DNA from: Flavobacteriales bacterium
GTDB lineage: Bacteria; Bacteroidota; Bacteroidia; Flavobacteriales_D; Sanyastnellaceae
DNA length: 64,000 bases
Assembly: GCA_016722445.1 (NCBI GenBank)
Contig: JADKIZ010000008.1
Span: forward strand, 1 to 64,000
Direction of reading: 5' to 3'
Both the position numbers and the translations under genes were made by a program. The notes beneath the pieces were generated by a model that ran no database searches, was not told the DNA's origin, and was given only the letters and a program-made list of their open reading frames with translations. This document shows, one piece after another, positions 19,897 through 29,800 of the stretch. Each line of letters opens with the position of its first letter. The stretch's first letter is position 1.

Positions 19897-21915
19897 ATGA
19901 AATTCAAACTCACATCGGAATTTACACCATCTGGTGATCAGCCTACTGCCATACGCGAACTGACTGAAGGCGTAAACAGAGGCGATAAGTACCAAACACT
20001 TCTTGGTGTGACAGGTTCAGGAAAAACATTCACCATTGCCAATGTGTTGGAACAAACACAACGGCCTGCCCTTATTCTCAGTCATAACAAAACACTGGCC
20101 GCACAGCTTTATTCAGAGTTCAAGAATTTTTTTCCTGAAAATCTGGTGGAGTATTTTGTCAGTTATTACGACTACTATCAACCGGAAGCATATCTGCCTT
20201 CTACCGGCGTTTACATCGAAAAGGATTTAAGTATCAATGATGAAATTGAAAAGCTGAGGCTTTCTGCCACAAGTGCGCTTTTGAGCGGAAGGCGTGATGT
20301 CATTGTGGTCGCAAGTATTTCATGTATTTATGGTATAGGCAATCCATCTGAATTTCATAAGAGCGTGATTCCTTTGAAGAAAGGGGAGAAGATGAGCAGG
20401 CAAGGACTTCTACACAGATTGGTTGAATCGCTTTATAGCAGATCACGAGTGGATTTCACAAGGGGAACATTCCGCGTTCAGGGTGATACGGTGGACATTT
20501 ATCTGGCGTATGCGGATCACGCCGTTCGTGTTCAGTTTTTTGGAAATGAAATAGAAAGTATCGATACGATCTATCCTGATACCGGGAAGAAGATCATGTC
20601 TTTTGAGACCATCACCATCTATCCGGCGAATCTATTTGTGACATCTAAAGCCACAATGAATGAAGCCATCTGGCAGATACAGCAGGAAATGGCTGCACAA
20701 GTGAAAGCATTTGAGCAAGCTGGAAAACTTATTGAGGCCAAGCGTCTTGAAGAGCGGGTCAACTATGACGTCGAGATGATGAAGGAATTGGGTTATTGTT
20801 CTGGCATCGAAAACTACTCGCGTTATTTCGACCAACGAAAACCAGGACAACGTCCTTTCTGTTTGCTGGATTATTTCCCCGAAGACTATTTGTTGATCAT
20901 CGATGAAAGTCACGTAACTGTGTCGCAGGTCGGTGCTATGTATGGTGGTGACAGAAGCAGAAAAGTGAATCTGGTCGATTTTGGATTTCGATTAGGCAGT
21001 GCTATGGATAACAGACCGCTGACCTTCGATGAATGGGAAAGCATGCAAAACCAGGTGATCTATGTGAGCGCTACACCTGCGGATTATGAGTTGAAAAAAT
21101 CTGACGGTATATTGGTTGAACAAGTTGTGCGACCAACAGGATTATTGGATCCTCCTATCGAGGTTCGCCCATCGTTGAATCAGATCGATGATTTGATTGG
21201 AGAAATTAGAATCACCATTGAACGTGAAGAACGCATACTGGTGACGACATTAACCAAGCGCATGGCAGAAGAATTGGCAAAATACCTCGACAAACTGAAC
21301 ATTGCCTGTCGTTATATACACAGCGAAGTACAGACCCTCGATCGCATTGAAATCTTGCGCGATCTGCGCGAAGGAAAGTTTGATGTATTGGTTGGTGTCA
21401 ACCTCTTGCGAGAGGGACTTGACCTTCCTGAAGTATCGTTGGTAGCCATCATGGACGCCGATAAGGAAGGCTTTTTGAGAAGCAATCGATCACTCACTCA
21501 AACAGCGGGTCGTGCTGCGAGAAATATCAATGGTCGTGTGATCATGTATGCCGATCACATTACGGATAGCATGCAGCAGACGATTGATGAAACCGCACGA
21601 AGGAGAGAAAAGCAGATCATCTACAATGCAGAGAATGGCATTGTGCCGAAGCAGGTGAAGAAGGGCAAGTCTACCATTTTCGAGCAAAGTGGTGTCATAG
21701 ACAAACGCAAGAAATATTATAACGAAGAAGAACATCAGGCGTCTGCTGCGGCCGATCCAGTGTTGCAATACCTAAGCAAACCGCAATTGGAAAAAGCCAT
21801 TGCTGATACGAAGAAAAAAATGGATAAAGCGGCGAAGGACATGGACTTTATGGAGGCTGCACGTTTGCGCGACGAAATGTTCAAGATGAAGACATTGTTC
21901 GACGAAAAAGAATAA
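19897..21915 (+). CDS. uvrB: excinuclease ABC subunit B
   Basis: Damage-verification helicase of nucleotide excision repair, acting with UvrA and UvrC. Full length (672 aa): Walker A LLGVTGSGKTFTIANV, the beta-hairpin region YYDYYQPEAYLPSTG, LLIIDESHVTVSQVGAMYGG (DEAD-box-like DESH), helicase motif VLVGVNLLREGLDLPEVS, QTAGRAARN, and a C-terminal UVR domain (AAKDMDFMEAARLRDEMFKMK). Unbroken, with all motifs intact. It starts 20 bp after the preceding sugar gene and ends 38 bp before rpe on the same strand. Confidence 0.97.
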   Translation: MKFKLTSEFTPSGDQPTAIRELTEGVNRGDKYQTLLGVTGSGKTFTIANVLEQTQRPALILSHNKTLAAQLYSEFKNFFPENLVEYFVSYYDYYQPEAYLPSTGVYIEKDLSINDEIEKLRLSATSALLSGRRDVIVVASISCIYGIGNPSEFHKSVIPLKKGEKMSRQGLLHRLVESLYSRSRVDFTRGTFRVQGDTVDIYLAYADHAVRVQFFGNEIESIDTIYPDTGKKIMSFETITIYPANLFVTSKATMNEAIWQIQQEMAAQVKAFEQAGKLIEAKRLEERVNYDVEMMKELGYCSGIENYSRYFDQRKPGQRPFCLLDYFPEDYLLIIDESHVTVSQVGAMYGGDRSRKVNLVDFGFRLGSAMDNRPLTFDEWESMQNQVIYVSATPADYELKKSDGILVEQVVRPTGLLDPPIEVRPSLNQIDDLIGEIRITIEREERILVTTLTKRMAEELAKYLDKLNIACRYIHSEVQTLDRIEILRDLREGKFDVLVGVNLLREGLDLPEVSLVAIMDADKEGFLRSNRSLTQTAGRAARNINGRVIMYADHITDSMQQTIDETARRREKQIIYNAENGIVPKQVKKGKSTIFEQSGVIDKRKKYYNEEEHQASAAADPVLQYLSKPQLEKAIADTKKKMDKAAKDMDFMEAARLRDEMFKMKTLFDEKE

Positions 21916-21953
21916 CCATCACAATCAACATAATTATATAACAATCACAATTC

Positions 21954-22610
21954 ATGGCACACCTCATAGCACCAAGTATTCTCTCTGCAGACTTCGCAAA
22001 TCTGCAACGCGACATTGAAATGATCAATCGTTCCCAAGCCGATTGGTTTCATGTTGATGTAATGGATGGAGTATTTGTTCCGAATATTTCCTTTGGAATG
22101 CCGGTGATCAGTGCTGTGAAGAAACATGCAACCAAACCATTGGATGTTCACTTGATGATTGTTGATCCGGATCGTTACATCCCGGCATTTAAAAAGAGCG
22201 GAGCAGATATTCTCACTGTGCATGCAGAAGCATGTACGCATCTTCACCGGACCATTCAATACATCAAACAGGAAGGTATGAAAGCGGGTGTGGTGATCAA
22301 CCCTCACACTCCCGTTTCTGCACTTCGTGAAATCGCGAATGACATTGACTTGCTGCTGGTAATGAGTGTCAATCCTGGTTTTGGTGGACAGTCCTTCATT
22401 GAAAGGTCACTGGCCAAAATCGGTGAAGCGAAAGCTATGCGCGAAGCTACCGGAGCATCTTACCTCATCGAAGTTGATGGCGGAGTTTCCCTCCATAATT
22501 ACCGTCAAATTGTTGAGGCAGGTGCGGATGTGCTTGTTGCGGGAAATGCGGTGTTTGGCGCTGCGGACCCGACGGCGACGATCGCAACGTTGAAGAATTA
22601 TGAATTATGA
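21954..22610 (+). CDS. rpe: ribulose-phosphate 3-epimerase
   Basis: Interconverts ribulose 5-phosphate and xylulose 5-phosphate in the pentose phosphate pathway. TIM-barrel enzyme of 218 aa: APSILSADFANLQRD, WFHVDVMDGVFVPNISFG (catalytic Asp, metal His), LDVHLMI, VMSVNPGFGGQSFI and EVDGGVS. Everything needed for catalysis is present. The last 16 codons (ADPTATIATLKNYEL) lie in the first copy of a tandem repeat that continues past the stop, and the stop codon itself falls inside a heptanucleotide array. Confidence 0.95.
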   Translation: MAHLIAPSILSADFANLQRDIEMINRSQADWFHVDVMDGVFVPNISFGMPVISAVKKHATKPLDVHLMIVDPDRYIPAFKKSGADILTVHAEACTHLHRTIQYIKQEGMKAGVVINPHTPVSALREIANDIDLLLVMSVNPGFGGQSFIERSLAKIGEAKAMREATGASYLIEVDGGVSLHNYRQIVEAGADVLVAGNAVFGAADPTATIATLKNYEL

Positions 22611-22905
22611 AGTATGAATTATGAATTATGAATTATGAATTGGGGCGGAGGTGATTTTGTGGGGGAATTTTGAGGGGTATGACGGCTGCGGACCCGACGG
22701 CGACGATCGCGACGTTGAAGAATTATGAATTATGAATTATGAATTATGAATTGGGGCGGAGGTGATTTTGTGGATGCGTTTTGAGGGGTAGGACGGCTGC
22801 GGACCCGACGGCAACGATCGCAACGTTGAAGAAGTATGAATTATGAATTATGAATTGGGGCGTAGGTGATTTTGTGGATGAGTTTTGAGGAGTATGACAA
22901 CTTCG
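22561..22905 (+). repeat. three tandem copies of the rpe 3' end plus spacer
   Basis: Copies begin at 22561, 22686 and 22797 (units 125, 111 and about 108 nt). Each contains the final codons of rpe, a variable number of 7-mers (gaattat), then a common spacer (ggggcggaggtgattttgtg). Copies 2 and 3 could still encode the rpe tail up to the stop, with one synonymous-type change (gcg/gca) and one Asn-to-Lys change. Confidence 0.85.
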
Positions 22906-23012
22906 GTGAGGTGATTGGAACAGGGTGGTCACAGAGGACGCTGTATTAAGCAATTTGTAGGATGAAAATCTATCGAGCTCACTAAATCGTTTTGTGATCA
23001 AACAAACTTCGG

Positions 23013-23054
23013 TTCAATCTTAAATCTTAGATCTTAAATCTTAAATTTTCAATC
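23013..23054 (-). repeat. heptanucleotide tandem repeat beside a stop codon
   Basis: Six 7-mers on the plus strand: ttcaatc, ttaaatc, ttagatc, ttaaatc, ttaaatt, ttcaatc. The array starts 5 bp beyond the stop of the minus-strand gene ending at 23060, so like the arrays at 3796 and 22595 it abuts the 3' end of a gene. Confidence 0.7.
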
Positions 23055-23059
23055 CATCA

Positions 23060-23725
23060 CTACTTTTCTTTTTGCTCAGAAAACAATCTGTATTTAACTC
23101 CGAGGCATAATCCCATTCCATAATGTTTGATTGACTCGTCTTTGTAATAAATATTAGTCGTGACGGAAGTGAAGCTTTTTTGATAAGACAATGAAGCACA
23201 AATCAACATCTGTTCACCAATTCCAAAGCCACCGCCGATTTCCGCAATTCCACCTAGGTCAAGTTTGTTGACGTCGTTGGAGATATCCTGCGTACCGCCA
23301 AGGTAAAGGATACTTCCGGCCACAGCAGGTGTACTTATTTTGGCATTGATCAGATAGGAGGGTGTCAGTCCGACGTTAAAGTAAAAGCAGCCCCTTTTTC
23401 CGAATTGAACACCACCTTTGGCCACCAAGGTCAAATAATTGAAGTGATGTGTAGTGGTGATTAGTTCATAGCTGTAAGGCAATAAATAATCCTCTTTCAA
23501 ACCACGCTGTTGATAGAGCAATTCTGCACCAGCGAACAACTTCATAGGAGAAACATATTCATAGGTAAGGCCACCGATAGCTCCAAATTTTTCTGATCCA
23601 TAAGGAATGTCAACTGATGATTCTACAAAGGTTTTAGCAATGCCACCTTTTAGTCCGAATTGGTGCATTTGACCGTAAGTAAGTATGCTTGCTGTGATCA
23701 GGAGAAATGTGAGAGACTTTTTCAT
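23060..23725 (-). CDS. outer-membrane beta-barrel protein (PorT-family/OMP_b-brl)
   Basis: A 221-residue protein with signal peptide (MKKSLTFLLITASILTYGQ) and repeated amphipathic strands: FGLKGGIAKTFVE, AGAELLYQQRGL, NYLTLVAKGGVQFG, FYFNVGLTPSYLINAK, YGMGLCLGVKYRLF. This is the general outer-membrane barrel pattern of small Bacteroidota porin-like proteins with eight strands; no ligand can be inferred. A heptanucleotide array follows its stop codon. It is not paired with the other genes in an operon. Confidence 0.7.
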   Translation of the reverse strand: MKKSLTFLLITASILTYGQMHQFGLKGGIAKTFVESSVDIPYGSEKFGAIGGLTYEYVSPMKLFAGAELLYQQRGLKEDYLLPYSYELITTTHHFNYLTLVAKGGVQFGKRGCFYFNVGLTPSYLINAKISTPAVAGSILYLGGTQDISNDVNKLDLGGIAEIGGGFGIGEQMLICASLSYQKSFTSVTTNIYYKDESIKHYGMGLCLGVKYRLFSEQKEK

Positions 23726-24067
23726 AAGTTAGTTATATGAAGTCAAATTAATCATAAAATCGCCATGTAGATAGCGAATGAAAAAAAAATGTTGATTTGG
23801 TCCAATTGGGATTTTTGGAAGTACTGACAGATCATTAGACGGATAATATTGAAATCTGGGAAATTAATGGGCTACAGAAATGAGTCAAGTTGATTTGAAT
23901 AAACGTATCGTTAAGTTGACCATCTATTCAAATTTCGCAGGCTTCAAACCTTCAATGAAACTCAAAGTAGGGATCACAAGTCAGTCTCCTCTCGGTCTTT
24001 TTTTATGTGACAAAACTTTATTCTTCGGTACAAACGTGACATTTCAAAGTGATTAACTTGCATTCTT

Positions 24068-26265
24068 ATGAATTACCATAAAATGCTTCATCAACTTTCT
24101 CTTACTTCGATTACACTTTTCATGTGTATGTTTTCTCACGGTCAGGGAAACCATTTTGAATGGGCACGCTATTTTGGAGGACCAGGGTTTGATATCAACT
24201 ATGATGTTGAACTCGATGCGGAAGGAAATATTTATATGGCTGGTTATTTTTCTGATTCTGCAACATTTGAGCTGACTTCCGGCCCTGTGACATACGTGGC
24301 TGCTGGCGCTTATGATGGTTTTGTAATGAAAACGGATCCCGATGGAAATGCGCTCTGGGTTGCTGTTCTTCAAGGCACAGGTGTAGATAATGTTCGTGCG
24401 CTGGCAATTGATCATTCAGGTGATATTGTGGCCTGTGGTATGTTTGAAAATACGTCTGATTTTGATCCTTCCACTTCTGAATCTTTTGAATTGACAGCTG
24501 CAGGAAGTGTCGATGCATATATCTGGAAGTTGAACTCAGATGGACAGTTCATTTGGGCGAAAAGGGTTGGCAGTGCAGCCTATGACGAATCTTATGGCAT
24601 TGATGTGGATGAAAATGACAATGTTTTCATTGGTGGAATTTTTGACGGCACGGCTGATTTCGATCCCAGTGACGAAGGAGTTTTTGAATATTCACCTGCA
24701 CTTGAAGATGTATTCATTCTGAAACTCGACACGGATGGCATGTTTGTCTGGGCCAATCAAATTGCAAGTGACAGTTATTTGCAGATTTATAAATTGGTAA
24801 CAGACGTTGATGGAAGTGTGATCATTAGTGGTGGTTTTAATGCTGTAACGGATTTTAATCCTGGCACGGAGACTCTTAATGTTACACCAATGTCTCCTGG
24901 TGAAACTTTCATCTTGAAATTGAATAATAATGGTGAATATGTTTGGAATTATCATATCAAAGGCAGCGCATTTAGCCTGGCCGTGAATCAATATAACGAC
25001 CTATTCATCACGGGAAGAATTGATGGCGCAGTAGACTTTATTCCTGGTGCAGGAGTTTTTAATCTGACAGGCTATATGAATGCCTTTGTAGCGAGACTAA
25101 ACCAGGATGGTGTTTTTCAATGGGCTGTTTCCTTTGGTGCCAATGGTATGGATGATGGTGATGGTATCGCAGCCGATGAGTATGGCAGTATTTACATCAC
25201 TGGAAATTTTGAAAGTGGGGTAGATTTTGATCCGGGACCAAATGTTTACAACATAGCAAATAGTAGTTTGTCGACGGATACCTATATCCTCAAATTGACT
25301 GATGAAGGTGATTTTATCTGGGCTCAGTCTGCTGGTGGATACAATGACGATCTCGGCATTGATATCGCGGTGGATGATTTACAAAACGTTTTTTTGGTTG
25401 GATCATATGGAAGCGACCCTATGAATTTTGAAGACATCAGCATTTCAAATAATTCTGTCATGACATGGGAATACGACAACTACTACTGTAAAATTGGGAC
25501 ATGTGCTACCATAGAAACTATTGCTGAAACTTCATGTGATTCTTACACGAGTCCTGGTGGAATCATCAACACAACATCATCTGGTTATTATGTGGATGTT
25601 CTACCAAATGCTATGGGATGTGACAGTATTTTAGGTATTGACCTCACGATGTTTTATAGTTCAGAAGCGACATTCTCGCCGGATGTATGTGAATTTTTTG
25701 AATCACCTAGTGGAAATTATGTGTGGACTCAATCCGGCCTGTATTTCGATACGATTCCGAACATGGCGGGGTGTGATAGTGTGATGATTTTTCAACTCGA
25801 TTTTATCAATAATCAGGTCACTCAGAATGGACAGACACTTACGGCGAATGAAAGTGATGGGTTGTATCAGTGGATCAATTGTGAAGACAATTCGCCAATC
25901 GTAGGAGCAGACGAACAACTCCTTCAGATAAGTGCCAATGGGAGTTATGCAGTAATCATTGAGATTGGTGGTTGTTCAGATACATCTCAGTGTTTTACAT
26001 ACACAGATATTGGTATCAATGATGTAGTCTTGAACAACATTTACATTTTCCAAATCCTTCCAGTGATGAATTCACCATAAGGCATTCTACGGCACAGCCC
26101 ATCATTCTTCGTTTGACGAACACCACGGGTGAAATGGTGATCCAAACGCTTAAATGCCGTAAGTCATGTGGAAAACTTAGGTCACTTCAAAGCGGACCTT
26201 ATGTGGTGACCTTATCACAAGAGAATGGAGGATTGGTCTATCGGGGCGTTTTGATCAAACGATAA
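24068..26265 (+). CDS. secreted beta-propeller (SBBP-type) protein with T9SS type A tail, frame-broken
   Basis: Signal peptide followed by about eight repeats of roughly 55 residues with the pattern 'G-DxxxDVxxDxxGNIYxxGxFxxxxxFDP...AYIxKLxxDGxFxWAxxxG' (for example GNIYMAGYFSDSATFEL, ADFDPSDEGVFEYS). This is the SBBP/beta-propeller repeat. A Cys-rich linker (SCDSYTSPGG, CEFFESPSGNYVW) precedes a C-terminal type A sorting domain. The frame breaks near 26050: the sense passes from NNIYIF to PNPSSDEFTIRHS and ends GLVYRGVLIKR at 26265. Likely exported by the T9SS to the cell surface; substrate unknown. Confidence 0.8.
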
Positions 26266-26686
26266 TGAGTCCTTTAGATATTTTTTGTGATCACAGACTC
26301 TTTGTTTCTCTTTCAATTTATTATGATCTCACTCATACTCCAAAAGCGTATGATGAGTCAAAGCCAAATTGAACCGTAATAGGGTGCACAATGTCTGAAT
26401 GTTTGTTTTGTTCCTTGGATGGATCAAAACTGAAATTTTCTTCATCCTCCTTTGCTCGAATTTTCCATTCTTCGGAAAATTTATTGGCCTTTTTCCATCG
26501 TTTCATGAAATTTTAATCCCAAGAAAATGCGTTTTCATGGCCTAATGAATTAAACCTAAGATTTCTCTACATGATTTTAGACATTGAAATTCAATGAGAT
26601 ATTTGTTGTATCTGTTCAATGAATGGTCATTTTATTTTCGATGAAACCCTGTATTTCTTCCATAAACAGGAAAAAATGTCGATAAA
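26266..26686. other. gene-free AT-rich stretch
   Basis: About 420 bp between the propeller gene and the promoter of the giant repeat gene. I see no open frame, RNA gene or clear inverted repeat in it. Confidence 0.5.
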
Positions 26687-26719
26687 TTTGGAAAAACGAT
26701 AGATGTGTGTATATTTTCG
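26687..26719 (+). promoter_or_regulatory. promoter of the giant repeat-protein gene
   Basis: TTTG at 26687-26690, a 21-bp spacer, and TATTTTCG at 26712-26719 match the Bacteroidota primary-sigma promoter (TTTG, 19-21 bp, TAnnTTTG) with one mismatch in the -7 box. Start of transcription would be near 26726, about 80 nt before the ATG at 26806. Confidence 0.55.
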
Positions 26720-26805
26720 CCTGACTAAAAACTAGAATGTCCCCCTAAACAATCTAGCCTGACTTTTTAAACAAACTCTATTTTACTAACCAATCCAATC
26801 GTCTG

Positions 26806-29800
26806 ATGAAGCATTTCTACCTTTGTCTTCTGTATGTAGTCGGTTTGTGACCAGCGCGATGTTCGCCTTGATTCTCACCACCGCACTATTGCTAACAGGA
26901 ACTGAGGCATCTGCCCAGTGTAACAACGTTACTTATGGAGGATCTATCGGGTCCAACCAAACAGGTAATGTCGGTTACAATCCGTCTGTGTTTCTGAATG
27001 TATCGAGTCCATCTGGTGGCTCTGGTACAACGGAGTACATGTGGCTCTACAAAACTCGAGCACTGACTGGCAATTTTTGCCCGTAACAGGAGCGAATTCG
27101 TCAACTTATGATTGTCCTTCAATCAATGAGACGACGACATTCAGAAGATGTGCGCGCAGAACTGGATGTTCAACGTGGGATGGTGAATCCAACGATTGTA
27201 CAGTTACCATCAACTGCAATACATGCAACAACCTGACTAGTGGCGGAACAATTGGTTCCAACCAGTCAGGTTGTTCTGGTTTTGATGCAGCTCCATTCAC
27301 GAATGAAGTTAGTCCTTCAGGTGGATCGGGCGCGCTCGAAATCATCTGGATGTATTGGAATGCATCTACAAACTGGAATATGACGGTGATCAACGGTGCT
27401 ACCGGTCTTTCTTATGACCCTGGTGTAATCACTGAAGACACTTATTTCCGTCGTTGTGCAAGAAGACAAGGTTGTTCAAACTACGATGGTGAGTCGAATG
27501 ATTTATTCATTGACATTACTGGTTCTTGCAGCAACGTTACTTATGGTGGAACCATTGGTTCTGCACAAACTGGTTGCGTTGGTTATGATCCTAGCGCTTT
27601 CCTCAATGTAAACAGTCCATCAGGTGGATCTGGTACCATTGAATATATGTGGCTATATAAAAATGCTAGCACTGGTTGGGTATATCAGACTATCTCTGGT
27701 GCTAATTCTTCTACTTACGATTCACCTGCACTTTCTGAAACAACAACTTTCCGTCGTTGTGCAAGAAGAAGTTGCTGCTCAACTTGGCCTGGTGAGTCAA
27801 ATGAAATCACTGTAACCATCAACTGTATACCATGTAACAACTTGACAAGTGGTGGAACAATCGGTTACAATCAATCTGGTTGCACCGGGTTTGATGCTGC
27901 TGAAATTGTAAACGTAACAAGCCCATCTGGTGGTTCTGGTAACCTCGAAATTATTTGGATGTATTGGAATGCATCTACTGGATGGAATATGACTCAAGTA
28001 TCTGGTGCTACAGGTCTTTCTTATGATCCTGGATTCATCACTGAAGATACTTATTTCCGCCGTTGTGCAAGAAGAGAAGGATGCAGCAGTTATGTGGGTG
28101 AATCAAATGACGTATTTATTGATATCACAGAATGCTGCAATGCAACTATTGATGATGTTGTTATTTACAACATTGGCAGTGGCACAAGTACATCACTTGT
28201 GAATGGAGCTGAGTACAACACTTTCAGCCTTCCAGCCAACTGGAACATCGAAGCTATTGTTTCTGGTTCTACTGCAGAAAGCGTTGTGTTCGATTGGTCT
28301 GGTTCTTATACTTCAGACAATACTCAAAATGCATATCCTTTCCGTTCGCCTGACGATAACTCTCCGATAAACTTAGGTCCTGGTACTTATACTTTAACTG
28401 TTAATCTCTATTCACAAGATGATGCAGCAGGAATGCTTTGTGATCAGGAAGTTTACAATTTCACCATTCAAACATGTTCAATTTTTGTGAACGCTGGTGA
28501 AGACAGACAGCTTTGTGGCAATGAGACGATCACTAACCTCTACTGTAACTGGTAGCTCAACATGTTCTAATGGTGGACAATCAGATTGTAACCATACTTT
28601 GGCGGCTCAAGGCGGCTGGTTGGAAAGCCCATCCAATTCAACAGTATGCGGTGACAATGCTGGTACCAAACTTTGGACACAAAGTGGTGATGGTACTTCA
28701 TATATTGTATTGGACCTTGGTTCTGAATTGCCTGCGGGAACGCAGATTTGTGCTAACATGAAACTGGAGCACTGTGCGAATACTTCTTCAAGCTATTCAA
28801 ATGCGAAAATTCAGGCTTCTACTTCGTCAAACAGTGGTTTCACAAGTTTGACCAATTCTGTTACCTTCTCTCAAAATTACTATCAGGAGTTTTGCTACAC
28901 ATTAGCATCTCCAGCGAGATATATTAAAATTTCCGACAATGGTAATTGTGCATTCCGCGTAGATTACGTTGAGTACACAACTCCAGCTGTCGATAACAGT
29001 GCACTTACTTATTCTTGGTCAGGTCCTGGCATCGTAGGTGCTAACAATGGACCTAGCGTTCAGGTGAATCAAATTGGTGTGTACACTGTGACTGTTACTG
29101 ATTGTAATGGCTGTACTGATTCTGATGATGTGATCGTTCATAACAACGGATGTTGTGCTATTGACATTACCGCTGGACCAGATCAAGAACTTTGTTACCC
29201 ACAACAAATTCAATTAACGAGCTCTGTCACTGGCGCTTCTACTTGTCAGACTGATGGAACAACAGATTGTAATCACACATTGGCTGACAATGGCGGATGG
29301 TTGGAAAGTCCTTCTAACTCTACGGTTTGTGGTGACAATGCTGGTACAAAACTCTGGACACAGAGCGGACAGGGTACATCTTATATCGTATTAGATATGG
29401 GTGTTGAATTGCCTGCCGGTACCCAGATCTGTGCTAATTTGAAATTGGAGCATTGCAGCAATTCTGCAACCAACTATTCTAATGCTAAGATTCAGGCTTC
29501 AACTTCATCTAACAGTGGCTTCACGAATTTGACTTCATCTGTTACATTCTCTCAGTCTAGCTATCAGGAGTTCTGCTATACACTTTCAGCACCAGCGCGC
29601 TATATCAAGATTTCTGATAATGGCAATTGCGCTTTCCGTGTTGACTATGTGAAATATACAACTCAGGGTTCTGGCAACAACGCAGTGTCATACCTCTGGT
29701 CTGGTCCTGGTATCGTAGGTGCTAACAATGGTGCAAACGTTACTGTGAACATGCCTGGTACTTACACTGTAACTGTTACAGATTGCAACGGTTGCACAGA

